Shown here: positions 1-8,800 of the stretch, in pieces
How the letters are laid out: each line of letters starts with the position of its first letter
Numbering within the stretch: the stretch's first letter is position 1
Assembly: GCF_009909185.1 (NCBI RefSeq)
Contig: NZ_JAAAMV010000001.1
Coordinates: 434,001-498,000, forward strand
Direction of reading: 5' to 3'
DNA length: 64,000 nt
Source: Paenibacillus glycinis
GTDB taxonomy: Bacteria > Bacillota > Bacilli > Paenibacillales > Paenibacillaceae
Translations under genes and position numbers: made by a program
Notes under the pieces: generated by a model
The model's input: the letters and a program-made list of their open reading frames with translations, nothing else
Told to the model about the DNA's origin: nothing
Database searches by the model: none

Positions 1-359
1 TCCATGAAGTTCTCCATGATCGTAAATCCCATGCCGGAACGTTCCATCTCCGGCTTGGAGGTATACAACGGCTGGCGGGCGAGATCGAGATCTTCGATGC
101 CCTTGCCGTTGTCCTTCACGATCAGCCGCACGACGTCGCCTTCGATCAGGCCTTCGATCGTGACCTTGCCGTTCGGATCGCCGTCGTAGCCGTGTATGAT
201 CGCGTTGGTGACCGCTTCGGAGATCGCCGTCTTCAGATCGTTCAGCTCCTCGAGCGTCGGATCCAGCTGCGAAACGAACGCCGCGACCGCGACGCGGGCA
301 AACGCCTCGTTCTCCGACCTGGCGGAGAAGGTAAGTGTCATCTCATTTCTCTCGTTCAT
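1..359 (-). CDS. spoIIAB: Anti-sigma F factor SpoIIAB, 3' end cut by window edge
   Basis: About 119 N-terminal residues are visible. They show the GHKL kinase N-box ([11 protein letters not shown]) and the G1 box (DNGKGI) of SpoIIAB. In this family the protein binds and holds sigma F before forespore activation and phosphorylates SpoIIAA. The ATG overlaps the spoIIAA stop as ATGA, so translation is coupled. The missing C-terminus, and presumably sigF, lie beyond position 1. Confidence 0.96.
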   Translation of the reverse strand, partial: MNERNEMTLTFSARSENEAFARVAVAAFVSQLDPTLEELNDLKTAISEAVTNAIIHGYDGDPNGKVTIEGLIEGDVVRLIVKDNGKGIEDLDLARQPLYTSKPEMERSGMGFTIMENFM

Positions 360-709
360 GAAACGACCTCCAGACTCGTGAGCGCAAGCCGCTCGTTATC
401 GTGAATCGGCAATATTTTGAACAAGCCCGACAATTCGAACAGCCGGTAAACGCTCTGGTTCACGTCGCACACGACCATTTTCCCGCCTCTGGCCTTCAGC
501 TGCTTGTAGCGGCCGAGAATGACGCCGAGACCGGAGCTGTCCATGAACAGCAGCTCCTTCAGGCTGAGAATGACGTGGTCGCTGTTGCCGCGAAGAATCG
601 CTTCCTCCATTTTGAACCGGACGACATCGGCGGTATGATGATCCAGCTCGCCGCGCAGCCTGACGATAAGCACGTTTCGGTAATGCTCCAACTCGACCTG
701 CAAGCTCAT
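356..709 (-). CDS. spoIIAA: Anti-sigma F factor antagonist SpoIIAA
   Basis: This is a 117-residue STAS-domain protein, the same length as the B. subtilis protein. The phosphorylatable serine lies in MDSSGLGV. Unphosphorylated SpoIIAA releases sigma F from SpoIIAB. I chose the ATG at 709 ([10 protein letters not shown]), which has AGGAG about 11 bases upstream; an in-frame extension to 733 is open but unlikely. It is the first gene of the spoIIA operon and overlaps spoIIAB by 4 bases. A sigma-H-like promoter lies about 90 bases upstream. Confidence 0.95.
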   Translation of the reverse strand: MSLQVELEHYRNVLIVRLRGELDHHTADVVRFKMEEAILRGNSDHVILSLKELLFMDSSGLGVILGRYKQLKARGGKMVVCDVNQSVYRLFELSGLFKILPIHDNERLALTSLEVVS

Positions 710-794
710 CCTCTCGTTCACTCCTATGCTCAAATTTGCGGAGCACGAGCCAATCCCGAACCCCTTGCCCGGCGATCGCTTTCGTGTTGAAGGA

Positions 795-824
795 GGATTC
801 TACGCCGCGCCCTTCGTTTCCTGC
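795..824 (-). promoter_or_regulatory. Probable sigma-H promoter of the spoIIA operon
   Basis: On the minus strand GCAGGAAAC is followed after 12 bases by GTAGAATCC, matching the sigma-H consensus RNAGGAWWW-N11/12-RNNGAATWW. A degenerate 0A-box-like TGTCGGG lies just upstream. B. subtilis spoIIA is transcribed by sigma-H with Spo0A~P, so position and type agree. Confidence 0.65.
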
Positions 825-907
825 CCCCCGACAAAACTAGAAGCAGAGCGCTAAAGGCAGACAAATTGCGCGCCGCATCGCGCGGATTGCGCCGCGTTCG
901 GGCAAGC

Positions 908-2095
908 TTAGCCGAACAGGCTGCCCATGGAGCGCTTGAACAAGGTCCACCAGCCCGCGCGGTCGATGGATGCCGGCGCGTCGACGGCGAATTCCGTCAA
1001 GACCTGGTCGCCTTGGAACACGACCAGCTTGCCGATCGGCTGGTTGACCGTTACCGGCGCCTTCAGCGGGTTCAGCTTCAGCTCGTAGCGGATATCCTTC
1101 ACGGAGCTGCCCTTCTTCAGCAGCACGCTGTAGGAATGCTTCGCGGTCAGGGCCAGCTCGGGCACCATGCCCTTCTCGACCTTCACGCTGCCCATCGCGT
1201 CGCCTTTCTTGAAGATCGTGTGATTCATATATTGCGCGAACGAATAGTCGAGCATCTGGGACACCTCGGCGTTGCGCGTCTTCGTGTTCGGCTCGCCCAT
1301 GACGACGGCGATCACGCGCAGGTTGTCCCTGTGCGCCGTGGCCGTCAAGCAGAATTTCGCCTCGCTCGTAAAGCCGGTCTTCAAACCGTCCGCGCCCGTA
1401 TAGAACCGGACCAGCTTGTTCGTGTTGACGAGCCAAAACGGCTTCTCGCTCGATTTGCGCAGATAATCCTGGTACACGCCGGTATATTTCGTGATCTCGC
1501 TATGCTTCAGCAGCTCTCTCGACATGACGGCGATATCATGCGCGGACGAATAATGCTCCGCCGCGGGAAGGCCGTTGCAGTTCGCGAAATGGGTGTTCTT
1601 GAGCCCCAGCTCCGCCGCGCGCTTGTTCATCATGTCGACGAAAGCCGACTCCGTGCCGGCGATCTTCTCCGCCATGGCGACCGAGGCGTCGTTGCCCGAT
1701 GCCATCGCGATGCCCTTCAGCATCTCGTCGACGGTCATCTGCTCGCCCGGCTCCAGGAAAATCTGCGAGCCGCCCATCGAGGCGGCGTACTCGCTCGTCG
1801 GTACTTTGTCCGTCAGCTTGATGCGTCCTTCGTCGATGGCTTCCATGATGAGCAGCATCGTCATGACCTTCGTGATGCTGGCCGGCGGCAGCTTCGCATG
1901 GCTGTTCTTCTCGTAAATGATCGTTCCGCTGTCCGCGTCCATCAGAATGGACGAACGCGCGGACGGCGCCAAATCGGCCGCGCCCGCGCTTTGCGGGGCT
2001 TGCCCCTTCTCCTCCGCCCAGGCAGATACAGGTACGGAAAGCGCTAATATCATCGTCAATCCGGCGACGACGAGCTGTTTCAAGTTGTTTTTCAT
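908..2095 (-). CDS. dacF: D-alanyl-D-alanine carboxypeptidase DacF (peptidase S11)
   Basis: The 395-residue penicillin-binding protein has a Sec signal peptide ending near AWA (residues 25-27). All three active-site motifs are present: SxxK (SITK, residues 73-76), SGN (MASGNDAS) and KTG (GLKTGFT). DacF-type enzymes trim the terminal D-Ala from stem peptides and tune spore cortex cross-linking. The ATG at 2095 has a perfect AGGAGGAGAA upstream; the 11-codon longer frame is rejected. The dacF-spoIIAA-spoIIAB order matches Bacillus. Confidence 0.93.
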   Translation of the reverse strand: MKNNLKQLVVAGLTMILALSVPVSAWAEEKGQAPQSAGAADLAPSARSSILMDADSGTIIYEKNSHAKLPPASITKVMTMLLIMEAIDEGRIKLTDKVPTSEYAASMGGSQIFLEPGEQMTVDEMLKGIAMASGNDASVAMAEKIAGTESAFVDMMNKRAAELGLKNTHFANCNGLPAAEHYSSAHDIAVMSRELLKHSEITKYTGVYQDYLRKSSEKPFWLVNTNKLVRFYTGADGLKTGFTSEAKFCLTATAHRDNLRVIAVVMGEPNTKTRNAEVSQMLDYSFAQYMNHTIFKKGDAMGSVKVEKGMVPELALTAKHSYSVLLKKGSSVKDIRYELKLNPLKAPVTVNQPIGKLVVFQGDQVLTEFAVDAPASIDRAGWWTLFKRSMGSLFG

Positions 2096-2203
2096 CGAAG
2101 TTCTCCTCCTGAGTGGTGCCCGCGGCAAAGCAAGTCCGCAAAACGGCTAAAATCTCATTCCTAGTGTGCACCGTTCAGGAGTAAAATATTCCAATTCTAC
2201 CAG

Positions 2204-2242
2204 CAAAAAAAGAAAGGCACCCGATGAAAACCGGATGCCTTT
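2204..2242 (-). terminator. Rho-independent terminator after pdp
   Basis: The stem AAAGGCAtCCG/CGGgTGCCTTT is followed on the minus strand by TTTCTTTTTTTG. It lies 25 bases beyond the pdp stop and separates pdp from dacF. Confidence 0.85.
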
Positions 2243-2266
2243 CGCGTGATCTGGAACCGCTTTGTT

Positions 2267-3595
2267 TTAAAAGCGCGTCACGCCTTGTTCCGTCACGATG
2301 GACAACAGCAGCGGCGACGGCGCGAGCTGCTCCTCGCCGATGGCGTACGCCTCCTGCACCCGCTTTAGAACGGTCTGAACGGCGGCGTTGTCTTCCCGCA
2401 CGTGGAGCAGCGCGAGCGTCTCGCCTTCGCGGACGGTCTCGCCGACCTTGCGCTGCAGCGTGATCCCGACCGCATGGTCGATGACGGAGTCCTTCGTCTC
2501 CCGGCCGGCGCCGAGCAGCATGGCCGCCAGGCCAAGCTCCTCCGCCTGGATGGCGTGCACGCAGCCGCTCTTCGGAGCGGGCACTTCCACGAGAAGCGGG
2601 GCTTGCGGCAGCAGGGCCGGATCATCCCCGACCGCGGGATCGGCCCCCTGCGCGGCCACGAACTGCTTGAACTTGGCGAGCGCCTCGCCGGAGCGCAGCT
2701 TCTCGCGAAGCAGCGCTTCCGCTTCTTCCAGATCGCCGGCTTGTCCGCCGAGGACGACCATATGCGAAGCCAGCGCGATGCACAGCGCCGTCAGATCGGC
2801 CGGACCGCGGCCATGAAGCGTCTCGATCGCTTCGCGGACCTCCAGCGCGTTGCCGATGGCGAATCCGAGCGGCTGATCCATGTCGCTGATGAGCGCCGCC
2901 GTCCGCCGGCCGACCTGCGTGCCGATGTCGACCATCGCCTGGGCAAGCTTCTCGGAGTCGTCCAGCGTCTTCATGAACGCGCCGCTGCCGGTCTTCACGT
3001 CCAGCACGATGGCGTCCGCGCCGGCAGCGATCTTCTTGCTCATGACGGAGCTCGCGATGAGCGGAATGGATTCCACCGTCGCGGTCACGTCCCGCAGCGC
3101 GTAAAGCTTCTTGTCGGCCGGCGCCATATTGCCGCTCTGGCCGATGATCGCGACGCCGATGCCGTTGACCTGCGCGATGAAATCCTCGCGCGTCAGCTCC
3201 GTCCGGAAACCTGGCATCGATTCCATCTTATCGATCGTGCCGCCGGTGTGCCCGAGTCCCCTGCCGGACATCTTGGCGACGGGAACCCCGCAGGACGCGA
3301 CGAGCGGACCGATGATCAGGCTCGTCTTGTCGCCGACGCCGCCGGTGCTGTGCTTGTCCACTTTAATGCCCCGGATGGGGGACAGATCGACCTGATCACC
3401 GGATTCGGCCATCGCCGTCGTCAGGGAGGCGGTTTCTTCCGCGCTCATGCCTTGAAAAAAAACGGCCATTGCCCAGGCGGACATTTGGTAGTCCGGAATT
3501 TCCCCGCGGCTATAGCCTGTTATAAGAAACGACAGCTCTTCGTTCGTCAATGCGCCGCCGTTCCGTTTCTTATGAATAATGTCGACCGCTCGCAA
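2267..3595 (-). CDS. pdp: Pyrimidine-nucleoside phosphorylase
   Basis: The 442-residue thymidine/pyrimidine phosphorylase has the family signature KMSGRGLGHTGGTIDKMES and the phosphate/substrate segment KHSTGGVGDKTSL near residue 81. It cleaves uridine, deoxyuridine and thymidine with phosphate to base plus (deoxy)ribose-1-phosphate, which feeds DeoB. The start is TTG at 3595, supported by TGGAGG 9 bases upstream. With punA and deoB it forms a nucleoside salvage cluster on the same strand. Confidence 0.95.
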   Translation of the reverse strand: MRAVDIIHKKRNGGALTNEELSFLITGYSRGEIPDYQMSAWAMAVFFQGMSAEETASLTTAMAESGDQVDLSPIRGIKVDKHSTGGVGDKTSLIIGPLVASCGVPVAKMSGRGLGHTGGTIDKMESMPGFRTELTREDFIAQVNGIGVAIIGQSGNMAPADKKLYALRDVTATVESIPLIASSVMSKKIAAGADAIVLDVKTGSGAFMKTLDDSEKLAQAMVDIGTQVGRRTAALISDMDQPLGFAIGNALEVREAIETLHGRGPADLTALCIALASHMVVLGGQAGDLEEAEALLREKLRSGEALAKFKQFVAAQGADPAVGDDPALLPQAPLLVEVPAPKSGCVHAIQAEELGLAAMLLGAGRETKDSVIDHAVGITLQRKVGETVREGETLALLHVREDNAAVQTVLKRVQEAYAIGEEQLAPSPLLLSIVTEQGVTRF

Positions 3596-3642
3596 GTCTG
3601 ATAACCTCCACTGCTTTGACCAGGATGCGCGTTTCGAGGCGT

Positions 3643-3819
3643 TCAGCCTTGAGCCGATCCCGGATTCCGCTTTTTTTCCCGCTGCGCTTTCACGATCAGC
3701 TGGTCGAGCGTCTGGCTGAGCAGCAGAACGTCGCGATTCAAAAAGGATCCCTTTCCCATTGCGGCGGAAACCATCTGCCCGCGCAGACGCTCAAGTAAAT
3801 GATAGCTATGCTTGTCCAT
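3643..3819 (-). CDS. Spo0E-like aspartyl-phosphate phosphatase
   Basis: This 58-residue protein reads as the Spo0E family: a helix LLERLRGQMVSAAMGKG, then the hallmark SQTLD motif (LLLSQTLDQLIVKAQRE). Spo0E-type proteins dephosphorylate Spo0A~P and delay sporulation. The ATG at 3819 is preferred because it begins the conserved domain. A purine-rich GTGGGGAA precedes it, although an upstream in-frame start at 3900 exists. It sits between punA and pdp, 47 bases before pdp. Confidence 0.8.
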   Translation of the reverse strand: MDKHSYHLLERLRGQMVSAAMGKGSFLNRDVLLLSQTLDQLIVKAQREKKRNPGSAQG

Positions 3820-3936
3820 GAAAAAAATTCCCCACTTTTTGAAAGATGGTGTATTGATATCACGGACATTATACGACGATGAATCAAGAAAGAATGTCAC
3901 AATGCGTCGAGCCCTTTGTTACATTTCTGTTACAGC

Positions 3937-4761
3937 CTATATCAAAGGAATCAGGCCCTTGACGAGACCAAGGAACCGGGATTTCACGCGTTCTGTCGTT
4001 TCCATGACTTCATTATGGGACAGCGGCTGATCCAATATACCCGAGGCCATGTTGCTTATACAGGAAATTCCAATAACTTCCATGCCGGAATGATTCGCCG
4101 CGATGACCTCGGAGACCGTCGACATCCCGACAGCATCCGCTCCAAGCACGCGCATCATGCGGATTTCCGCTGGCGTCTCGTAGGACGGGCCAAGCACGGC
4201 GATGTAGACGCCTTCCTGCAGCGAGAAGCCCTGTTCCTTGGCCACGCCCGCCGCCACTTCGCGCAGCCGCTTGCTGTACGGCTGCGACATGTCGGGAAAC
4301 CGTACGCCGAGCTCCTCGTCGTTCGGGCCCACGAGCGGATTATGGCCCTGGAAATTGATATGGTCGGCGATCAGCATTAAGTCTCCCGGACTGTAATTCG
4401 TATTGACCCCGCCCGCCGCATTCGTGACGACCAGCTTGGAGGCGCCGATCGCTTTCATGACGCGCACGGGAAACGCGGTCAAGTCGGGACCGTAGCCCTC
4501 GTACATATGGAACCGCCCGCGCATGAGCACGACGGGACGTCCGGCCAGCGTGCCGATCATTAATTCCCCCGCATGGCCTTCGACCGTCGAGATCGGAAAA
4601 TGCGGGATATCCGCGTATGGAATTACGACCGCGTTCTCGATATGGTCCCCGAGAATGCCGAGACCCGAACCCATGATCAAGCCGATCTCCGGCTTGATGC
4701 CTGTTTTCCCCAGAATGTAATCGGCCGCTTCGCGGACTTGCGCTGCCTTCAACATGTTCAT
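3937..4761 (-). CDS. punA: Purine-nucleoside phosphorylase
   Basis: The 274-residue trimeric (class I) PNP carries GSGLG near residue 32, HFPISTVEGHAG, and VVTNAAGGVN. It phosphorolyses guanosine/inosine-type nucleosides to purine base and (deoxy)ribose-1-phosphate. AAGGAGGAACAGGAT precedes the ATG. It lies 72 bases downstream of deoB, whose substrate it makes. B. subtilis calls the ortholog pupG/punA. Confidence 0.95.
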   Translation of the reverse strand: MNMLKAAQVREAADYILGKTGIKPEIGLIMGSGLGILGDHIENAVVIPYADIPHFPISTVEGHAGELMIGTLAGRPVVLMRGRFHMYEGYGPDLTAFPVRVMKAIGASKLVVTNAAGGVNTNYSPGDLMLIADHINFQGHNPLVGPNDEELGVRFPDMSQPYSKRLREVAAGVAKEQGFSLQEGVYIAVLGPSYETPAEIRMMRVLGADAVGMSTVSEVIAANHSGMEVIGISCISNMASGILDQPLSHNEVMETTERVKSRFLGLVKGLIPLI

Positions 4762-4833
4762 ATCCTGTTCCTCCTTATTGGTTCTTGCCGGCCTTGCCGC
4801 CCGGCGATGGAAGCTGCCGCGTCTCCCTCGCCG

Positions 4834-6009
4834 CTAGTGCAGCTCGCCGAGGAAAGACGTGCCGTTGGCGGGACGCTTCACGCCGAAATTGTCGGCGATC
4901 GTGGCGGCGACGTCCGCAAAGGTGGCGCGGACGCCGAGCGAGCCCGGCTTCGCGAGCGCCGGGCCGAACGCGAGCAGCGGCACGTACTCGCGCGTATGGT
5001 CGGTGCCTGCGTATGTAGGATCGTTGCCGTGATCGGCCGTCACGATCAGCAGATCGCGCTCGCCGAGCCGGCGTTCCAATTTGGGCAAGGCGCGGTCGAA
5101 TTCCTCCAGCGCGCCGGCATAGCCCTGCGGATCGCGCCGATGGCCGAACAGCGAATCGAAATCGACCAGATTCGTGAACAGCATGCCGCGAAACGGCTTG
5201 TCCAGCGTTTCCAGCGTCTTGGCGATGCCGTCCGCGTTGCTCTTCGTCGGCAGCGCCGCCGTGATGCCTTCGCCGCAGAAGATATCGTTGATCTTGCCGA
5301 CGGCGATCACGTCGAATCCGCCGTCCTGCAGCGCGTTCAGCACGGTCGGCTCCGGCGGTTTGACGGCGTAATCGTGCCGGTTCGGCGTCCGCTTGAAGGC
5401 GCCGGGCTTGCCGACGAAAGGCCGCGCGATGACCCGGCCGACCGCGAAGCGCTCGTCCATCGTCAGCTCGCGCGCGATCTCGCAGGCACGGTACAGCTCT
5501 TCCAGCGGAATCAGCTCTTCGTTCGCGGCGATCTGGAACACGCTGTCGGCGGACGTGTAGACGATCCATTTGCCCGTCTTCAGCTGCTCCTCGCCGAGCT
5601 CGTCCATAATCTCCGTGCCGCTCGCGGATTTGTTGCCGAGCACGCCGCGGCCGGTCCGCCGCTCGAACGCTTCGATCAGCTCCGCCGGGAATCCGTCCGT
5701 GAACGTTTGGAACGGAACGGCGATTTTTAGCCCCGCGATCTCCCAATGTCCGGTCATCGTGTCTTTGCCCGAAGAAACCTCGGCCATCTTCCCGTAATAA
5801 GCGGCCGGTTCGCTCTCGGGCCTCCAGCTGCCCAGGCGCTCGATCCGGTCGAGCCCCCAGCGCCGCATGTTCGGCAAATCCAAGGCGGGCACTTTCTCCA
5901 AGATATGTCCCAACGTGTGGGAATTCGCATCGCCGAAAGCCGGCGCATCGGGCAGTTCGCCGATGCCGACGCTGTCGAGCACGATAACGCCAATTCGATC
6001 AAAACGCAT
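4834..6009 (-). CDS. deoB: Phosphopentomutase
   Basis: The 391-residue alkaline-phosphatase-superfamily enzyme has the metal-binding N-terminus [16 protein letters not shown], the phosphothreonine loop [10 protein letters not shown] and the metal site DHGND. It interconverts (deoxy)ribose-1-phosphate and -5-phosphate. GGAG stands upstream of the ATG. Gene order xerD-deoB-punA is the same as in B. subtilis (drm), which supports a salvage operon starting upstream of deoB or xerD. Confidence 0.96.
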   Translation of the reverse strand: MRFDRIGVIVLDSVGIGELPDAPAFGDANSHTLGHILEKVPALDLPNMRRWGLDRIERLGSWRPESEPAAYYGKMAEVSSGKDTMTGHWEIAGLKIAVPFQTFTDGFPAELIEAFERRTGRGVLGNKSASGTEIMDELGEEQLKTGKWIVYTSADSVFQIAANEELIPLEELYRACEIARELTMDERFAVGRVIARPFVGKPGAFKRTPNRHDYAVKPPEPTVLNALQDGGFDVIAVGKINDIFCGEGITAALPTKSNADGIAKTLETLDKPFRGMLFTNLVDFDSLFGHRRDPQGYAGALEEFDRALPKLERRLGERDLLIVTADHGNDPTYAGTDHTREYVPLLAFGPALAKPGSLGVRATFADVAATIADNFGVKRPANGTSFLGELH

Positions 6010-6045
6010 AGGTTCACTCCATTCTTGTCTCGTTGTTGCGGCCGT

Positions 6046-6945
6046 TCACGGATTGCGCTTGGCGCGCGGATGGGCTTGATGGTACACGTCCTTGATGCGC
6101 GACTTGGCCTGCTGCACATATAGCTGCGTCGTCTGCAGATCGGCGTGTCCCATCATCTCCTGCACGGACCGGAGATCCGCGCCGTTCTGCAGCAGATGCG
6201 ATGCGAACGCGTGGCGCAGCGAATGAGGCGTCAAGCCGCTCCCGATGCCGGCTTCCCGCGCCGTCCGCTTCAGGATCTTCCAGAAGCCCTGGCGCGTCAT
6301 GCGGCTTCCCTGCAGATTGAGAAAGAGGGCTTGTCCGCCGTCCTTCGCCAGCTTGGGGCGGACCCGTTCCAAATATGCGGCCACTGCTTCGGCCGCCGCG
6401 CCGCCAAGCGGTATGATCCGTTCCTGTTCCTTCGCGTTGATGCAGCGAATGAAGCCCAGCGTCAGCTGGACATGTTCAAGATCCAATGAAATAAGTTCGG
6501 AAACCCGCATGCCCGTCGCGTAGAGCACTTCCAGCATCGCGGTATCGCGCACGCCCGCGTCGGTCGCCCGATCGGGAGCCGTCAGCAGCCGATCGACTTC
6601 TTCCGTCGCCAGCGCCTGCGGCTGGCGCTTCTCCAGCTTGGGCGCCTCCAAATGCAGCGCCGGGTTGGACGACACCGCGCCGCCGGCGAGCAAATAATGA
6701 AAAAAGGCGCGGACGGATACCATTTGCCTGGAGATGGTCGCGGCCGCCCGCCCCTGCTGCTTCAATTGACGGAAATACAGCGACAGGTGGTGCTTCTGCA
6801 CGTCCTCCGCGCGGCCGATTCCTTCGCCCGCCAGATAGCCGAGCACCTGCAGCAAATCCCGTTCATACGATTGAAGGGTATACGGGGAACGTTTGCGCTC
6901 CCCCTCCCGCAGCGAGCCGATAAAAGACTTCACATGCTCATTCAT
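6046..6945 (-). CDS. xerD: Site-specific tyrosine recombinase XerD
   Basis: The 299-residue protein has an N-terminal SAM-like core-binding domain (residues 1-90) and a catalytic domain with Arg in ATGMRVSEL, HSLRHAF, a second His in MMGHADLQTT and the nucleophile Tyr in QLYVQ. XerD with XerC resolves chromosome dimers at dif. The start has GGAAAGG upstream. Position next to yqzK and fur matches Bacillus ripX/xerD rather than an integrase on a mobile element. Confidence 0.93.
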   Translation of the reverse strand: MNEHVKSFIGSLREGERKRSPYTLQSYERDLLQVLGYLAGEGIGRAEDVQKHHLSLYFRQLKQQGRAAATISRQMVSVRAFFHYLLAGGAVSSNPALHLEAPKLEKRQPQALATEEVDRLLTAPDRATDAGVRDTAMLEVLYATGMRVSELISLDLEHVQLTLGFIRCINAKEQERIIPLGGAAAEAVAAYLERVRPKLAKDGGQALFLNLQGSRMTRQGFWKILKRTAREAGIGSGLTPHSLRHAFASHLLQNGADLRSVQEMMGHADLQTTQLYVQQAKSRIKDVYHQAHPRAKRNP

Positions 6946-7067
6946 AAGCGTTCCTTTCCGGGATATCCGGGCAGTCGTCCATCCTCATGCTCTACTTCCA
7001 CGACCGGCCGTCGATTTCCTGCAAAAGGCGCCGATTTTGTCGAATCCGGACGCTCGCGCGAGCGCGA

Positions 7068-7304
7068 TTATTCGCCGTACCAGTAAAACAGCCGCAGCCG
7101 CTCGGCGATGCTGCCGTTCTCCCCCTGCTGTTGATCGCCCGCCTTGAATACCTTCAGCGCTTGGCCCTGCGGCACGCGGTACGGATCGTCCGGCGCGATC
7201 CAGACCGCGAGCAGCCTGCAGCCGCCGTACATCGTGATCGTGAAGAAGCAGAGCAGCAGCACGAACAGCAGCCGCCGCATCCAACTGCGCACCGATACCA
7301 CCAT
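7068..7304 (-). CDS. yqzK: DUF4227 (YqzK-like) small membrane protein
   Basis: The 78-residue protein has one N-terminal membrane helix (RRLLFVLLLCFFTITMYGG, about residues 10-28) followed by a short soluble tail rich in charged residues. DUF4227/YqzK proteins sit next to xerD and fur in Bacillales; their function is unknown. GAGGGG lies 10 bases before the ATG. About 120 bases separate it from xerD. Confidence 0.75.
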   Translation of the reverse strand: MVVSVRSWMRRLLFVLLLCFFTITMYGGCRLLAVWIAPDDPYRVPQGQALKVFKAGDQQQGENGSIAERLRLFYWYGE

Positions 7305-7448
7305 CGGTCAGCGTCCCCTCTCATAAGAAAACGGACATCGGCCGCGGCATGCGCGAACAGGCCGAGGTTGTCCTTACAACACCTTATGAGCGTGGCGGCG
7401 GATTCATGCCTGGGCGGATGCCCGTTGCGAAAGATCGCGGGCGGCCGC

Positions 7449-8591
7449 CTAATTCAGCTTTTCGAACGGAATGCTTTGCAGCAGCTGTTCCAGGCCGACA
7501 TGGGGCATGCCGACCGACTCGGCTACCTGCGGATGCGTGATTCGGCCCTTATAGGTGTTGACGCCTTTGCGAAGCGCTTCATGATGGCGAACCGCTTCTT
7601 CGAGGCCTTTGCCCGCCAGTTCCAGCGCGTACGGCATCGTGACGTTCGTCAGCGCGAGCGTCGACGTCCGCGGCACGGCCCCAGGCATGTTCGCCACCGC
7701 GTAATGCAGCACGCCATGCTTCTCGTATACGGGATCCTTGTGCGTCGTCACGCGGTCGATCGTGGCGATCGTCCCGCCCTGATCCACGGCCACGTCGACG
7801 ATGACGGCGCCTTTCTTCATCGTTTTGACCATGTCCTCCGTCACGAGATGCGGCGCGCGGGCGCCCGGGATAAGGACGGCGCCGATCAAGAGATCCGCCT
7901 TCTTCACGGCGTTCGCGATGTTGTACGCATTGGACATGAGCGTCCGGATCCGGCCTCCGAACAGCTCGTCGAGATAACGCATCCGTTCGGCGCTGCGTTC
8001 CAGGATCACGACGCTCGCGCCCATCCCGAGCGCGATTCTCGCCGCGTTCGTGCCGACGATGCCTCCGCCAAGTATGATCACCTCTGCCGGAGGAACGCCC
8101 GGCACCCCGCCGAGCAGGATGCCGCGGCCGCCGTAGAACGCCTCCAGAAACTGCGATCCGACCTGCACGGCCATCCGCCCGGCGACCTCGCTCATCGGCG
8201 TCAGCAGCGGGAGACTGCCGTTCGCCGCTTGGATCGTCTCGTACGCGACCCCCGACACGCGCGCATCGAGGAGCGCCTTCGTCAATTCCGGCGCGGCGGC
8301 AAGATGCAGATAAGTGAACAGCAGCAGCCCTTCGCGAAAAAAGCCGAATTCCTCGGGCAGCGGCTCCTTCACCTTCATAATCATGTCCGCGCGCGCCCAG
8401 ACGTCCTTGGCCTCGCCGACGATAACCGCGCCTTCGTCCGCGTAAGCGTCGTCCGCGAAGCTGCTCCCGCTTCCGGCGCCGCTCTGCACGACGACTTCAT
8501 GGCCGGCCGCCTTCAGCATCGCTGCCCCGGCGGGCGTAAGCGCGACGCGATATTCGCTTGCTTTGATCTCTTTCGGCACGCCGATGATCAT
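7449..8591 (-). CDS. ald: Alanine dehydrogenase
   Basis: The 380-residue enzyme starts [20 protein letters not shown], the alanine dehydrogenase N-terminus. Its NAD-binding Rossmann loop is [21 protein letters not shown], and KEPLPEEF is family-typical. It converts L-alanine plus NAD to pyruvate, ammonia and NADH; in B. subtilis it is needed for normal sporulation. A further in-frame ATG lies 6 bases upstream, and an AGGAGAGGGAG Shine-Dalgarno fits either. The 41-codon longer frame is rejected. Confidence 0.95.
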   Translation of the reverse strand: MIIGVPKEIKASEYRVALTPAGAAMLKAAGHEVVVQSGAGSGSSFADDAYADEGAVIVGEAKDVWARADMIMKVKEPLPEEFGFFREGLLLFTYLHLAAAPELTKALLDARVSGVAYETIQAANGSLPLLTPMSEVAGRMAVQVGSQFLEAFYGGRGILLGGVPGVPPAEVIILGGGIVGTNAARIALGMGASVVILERSAERMRYLDELFGGRIRTLMSNAYNIANAVKKADLLIGAVLIPGARAPHLVTEDMVKTMKKGAVIVDVAVDQGGTIATIDRVTTHKDPVYEKHGVLHYAVANMPGAVPRTSTLALTNVTMPYALELAGKGLEEAVRHHEALRKGVNTYKGRITHPQVAESVGMPHVGLEQLLQSIPFEKLN

Positions 8592-8659
8592 ATGCATCTC
8601 CCTCTCCTGTTCTCCATGCTCCATCATATACAGGCGGCGGACGGGTTGACAGTCCTCGC

Positions 8660-8688
8660 TGATACGATTTCCTCGGCTGACATAAAAT
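8660..8688 (+). promoter_or_regulatory. Candidate sigma-E promoter for the subtilase gene
   Basis: TGATACG, a 14-base spacer, then CATAAAAT resembles the sigma-E pattern (kmATAww-N14-CATACAmT), with 7 of 8 in the -10. CATAAAATA would also fit a sigma-K -10. It lies about 110 bases ahead of the protease start in the divergent ald/protease gap. Sequence match only. Confidence 0.4.
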
Positions 8689-8800
8689 ATGTACCCGCTC
8701 AGGCGGATGCCCAAGCCCCCGTGCGGATGTCTCCATACACTGCAGTAACGGCTCCGCTCATCTTCGCCCGAGTTTGCCCATTGCTAAAGGAGGAACAGCC

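Noticed and set aside
2402..3601. Long plus-strand frame opposite pdp (399 residues)
   Set aside because: It is a high-GC shadow of pdp, with no domain and Arg/His-rich composition. Similar long shadows oppose deoB, metS, accC, xseA and spoIIIAE.
6046..6945. XerD as a sign of an integrated element
   Set aside because: The gene lies in conserved xerD-yqzK-fur context, with no att sites or phage genes nearby.
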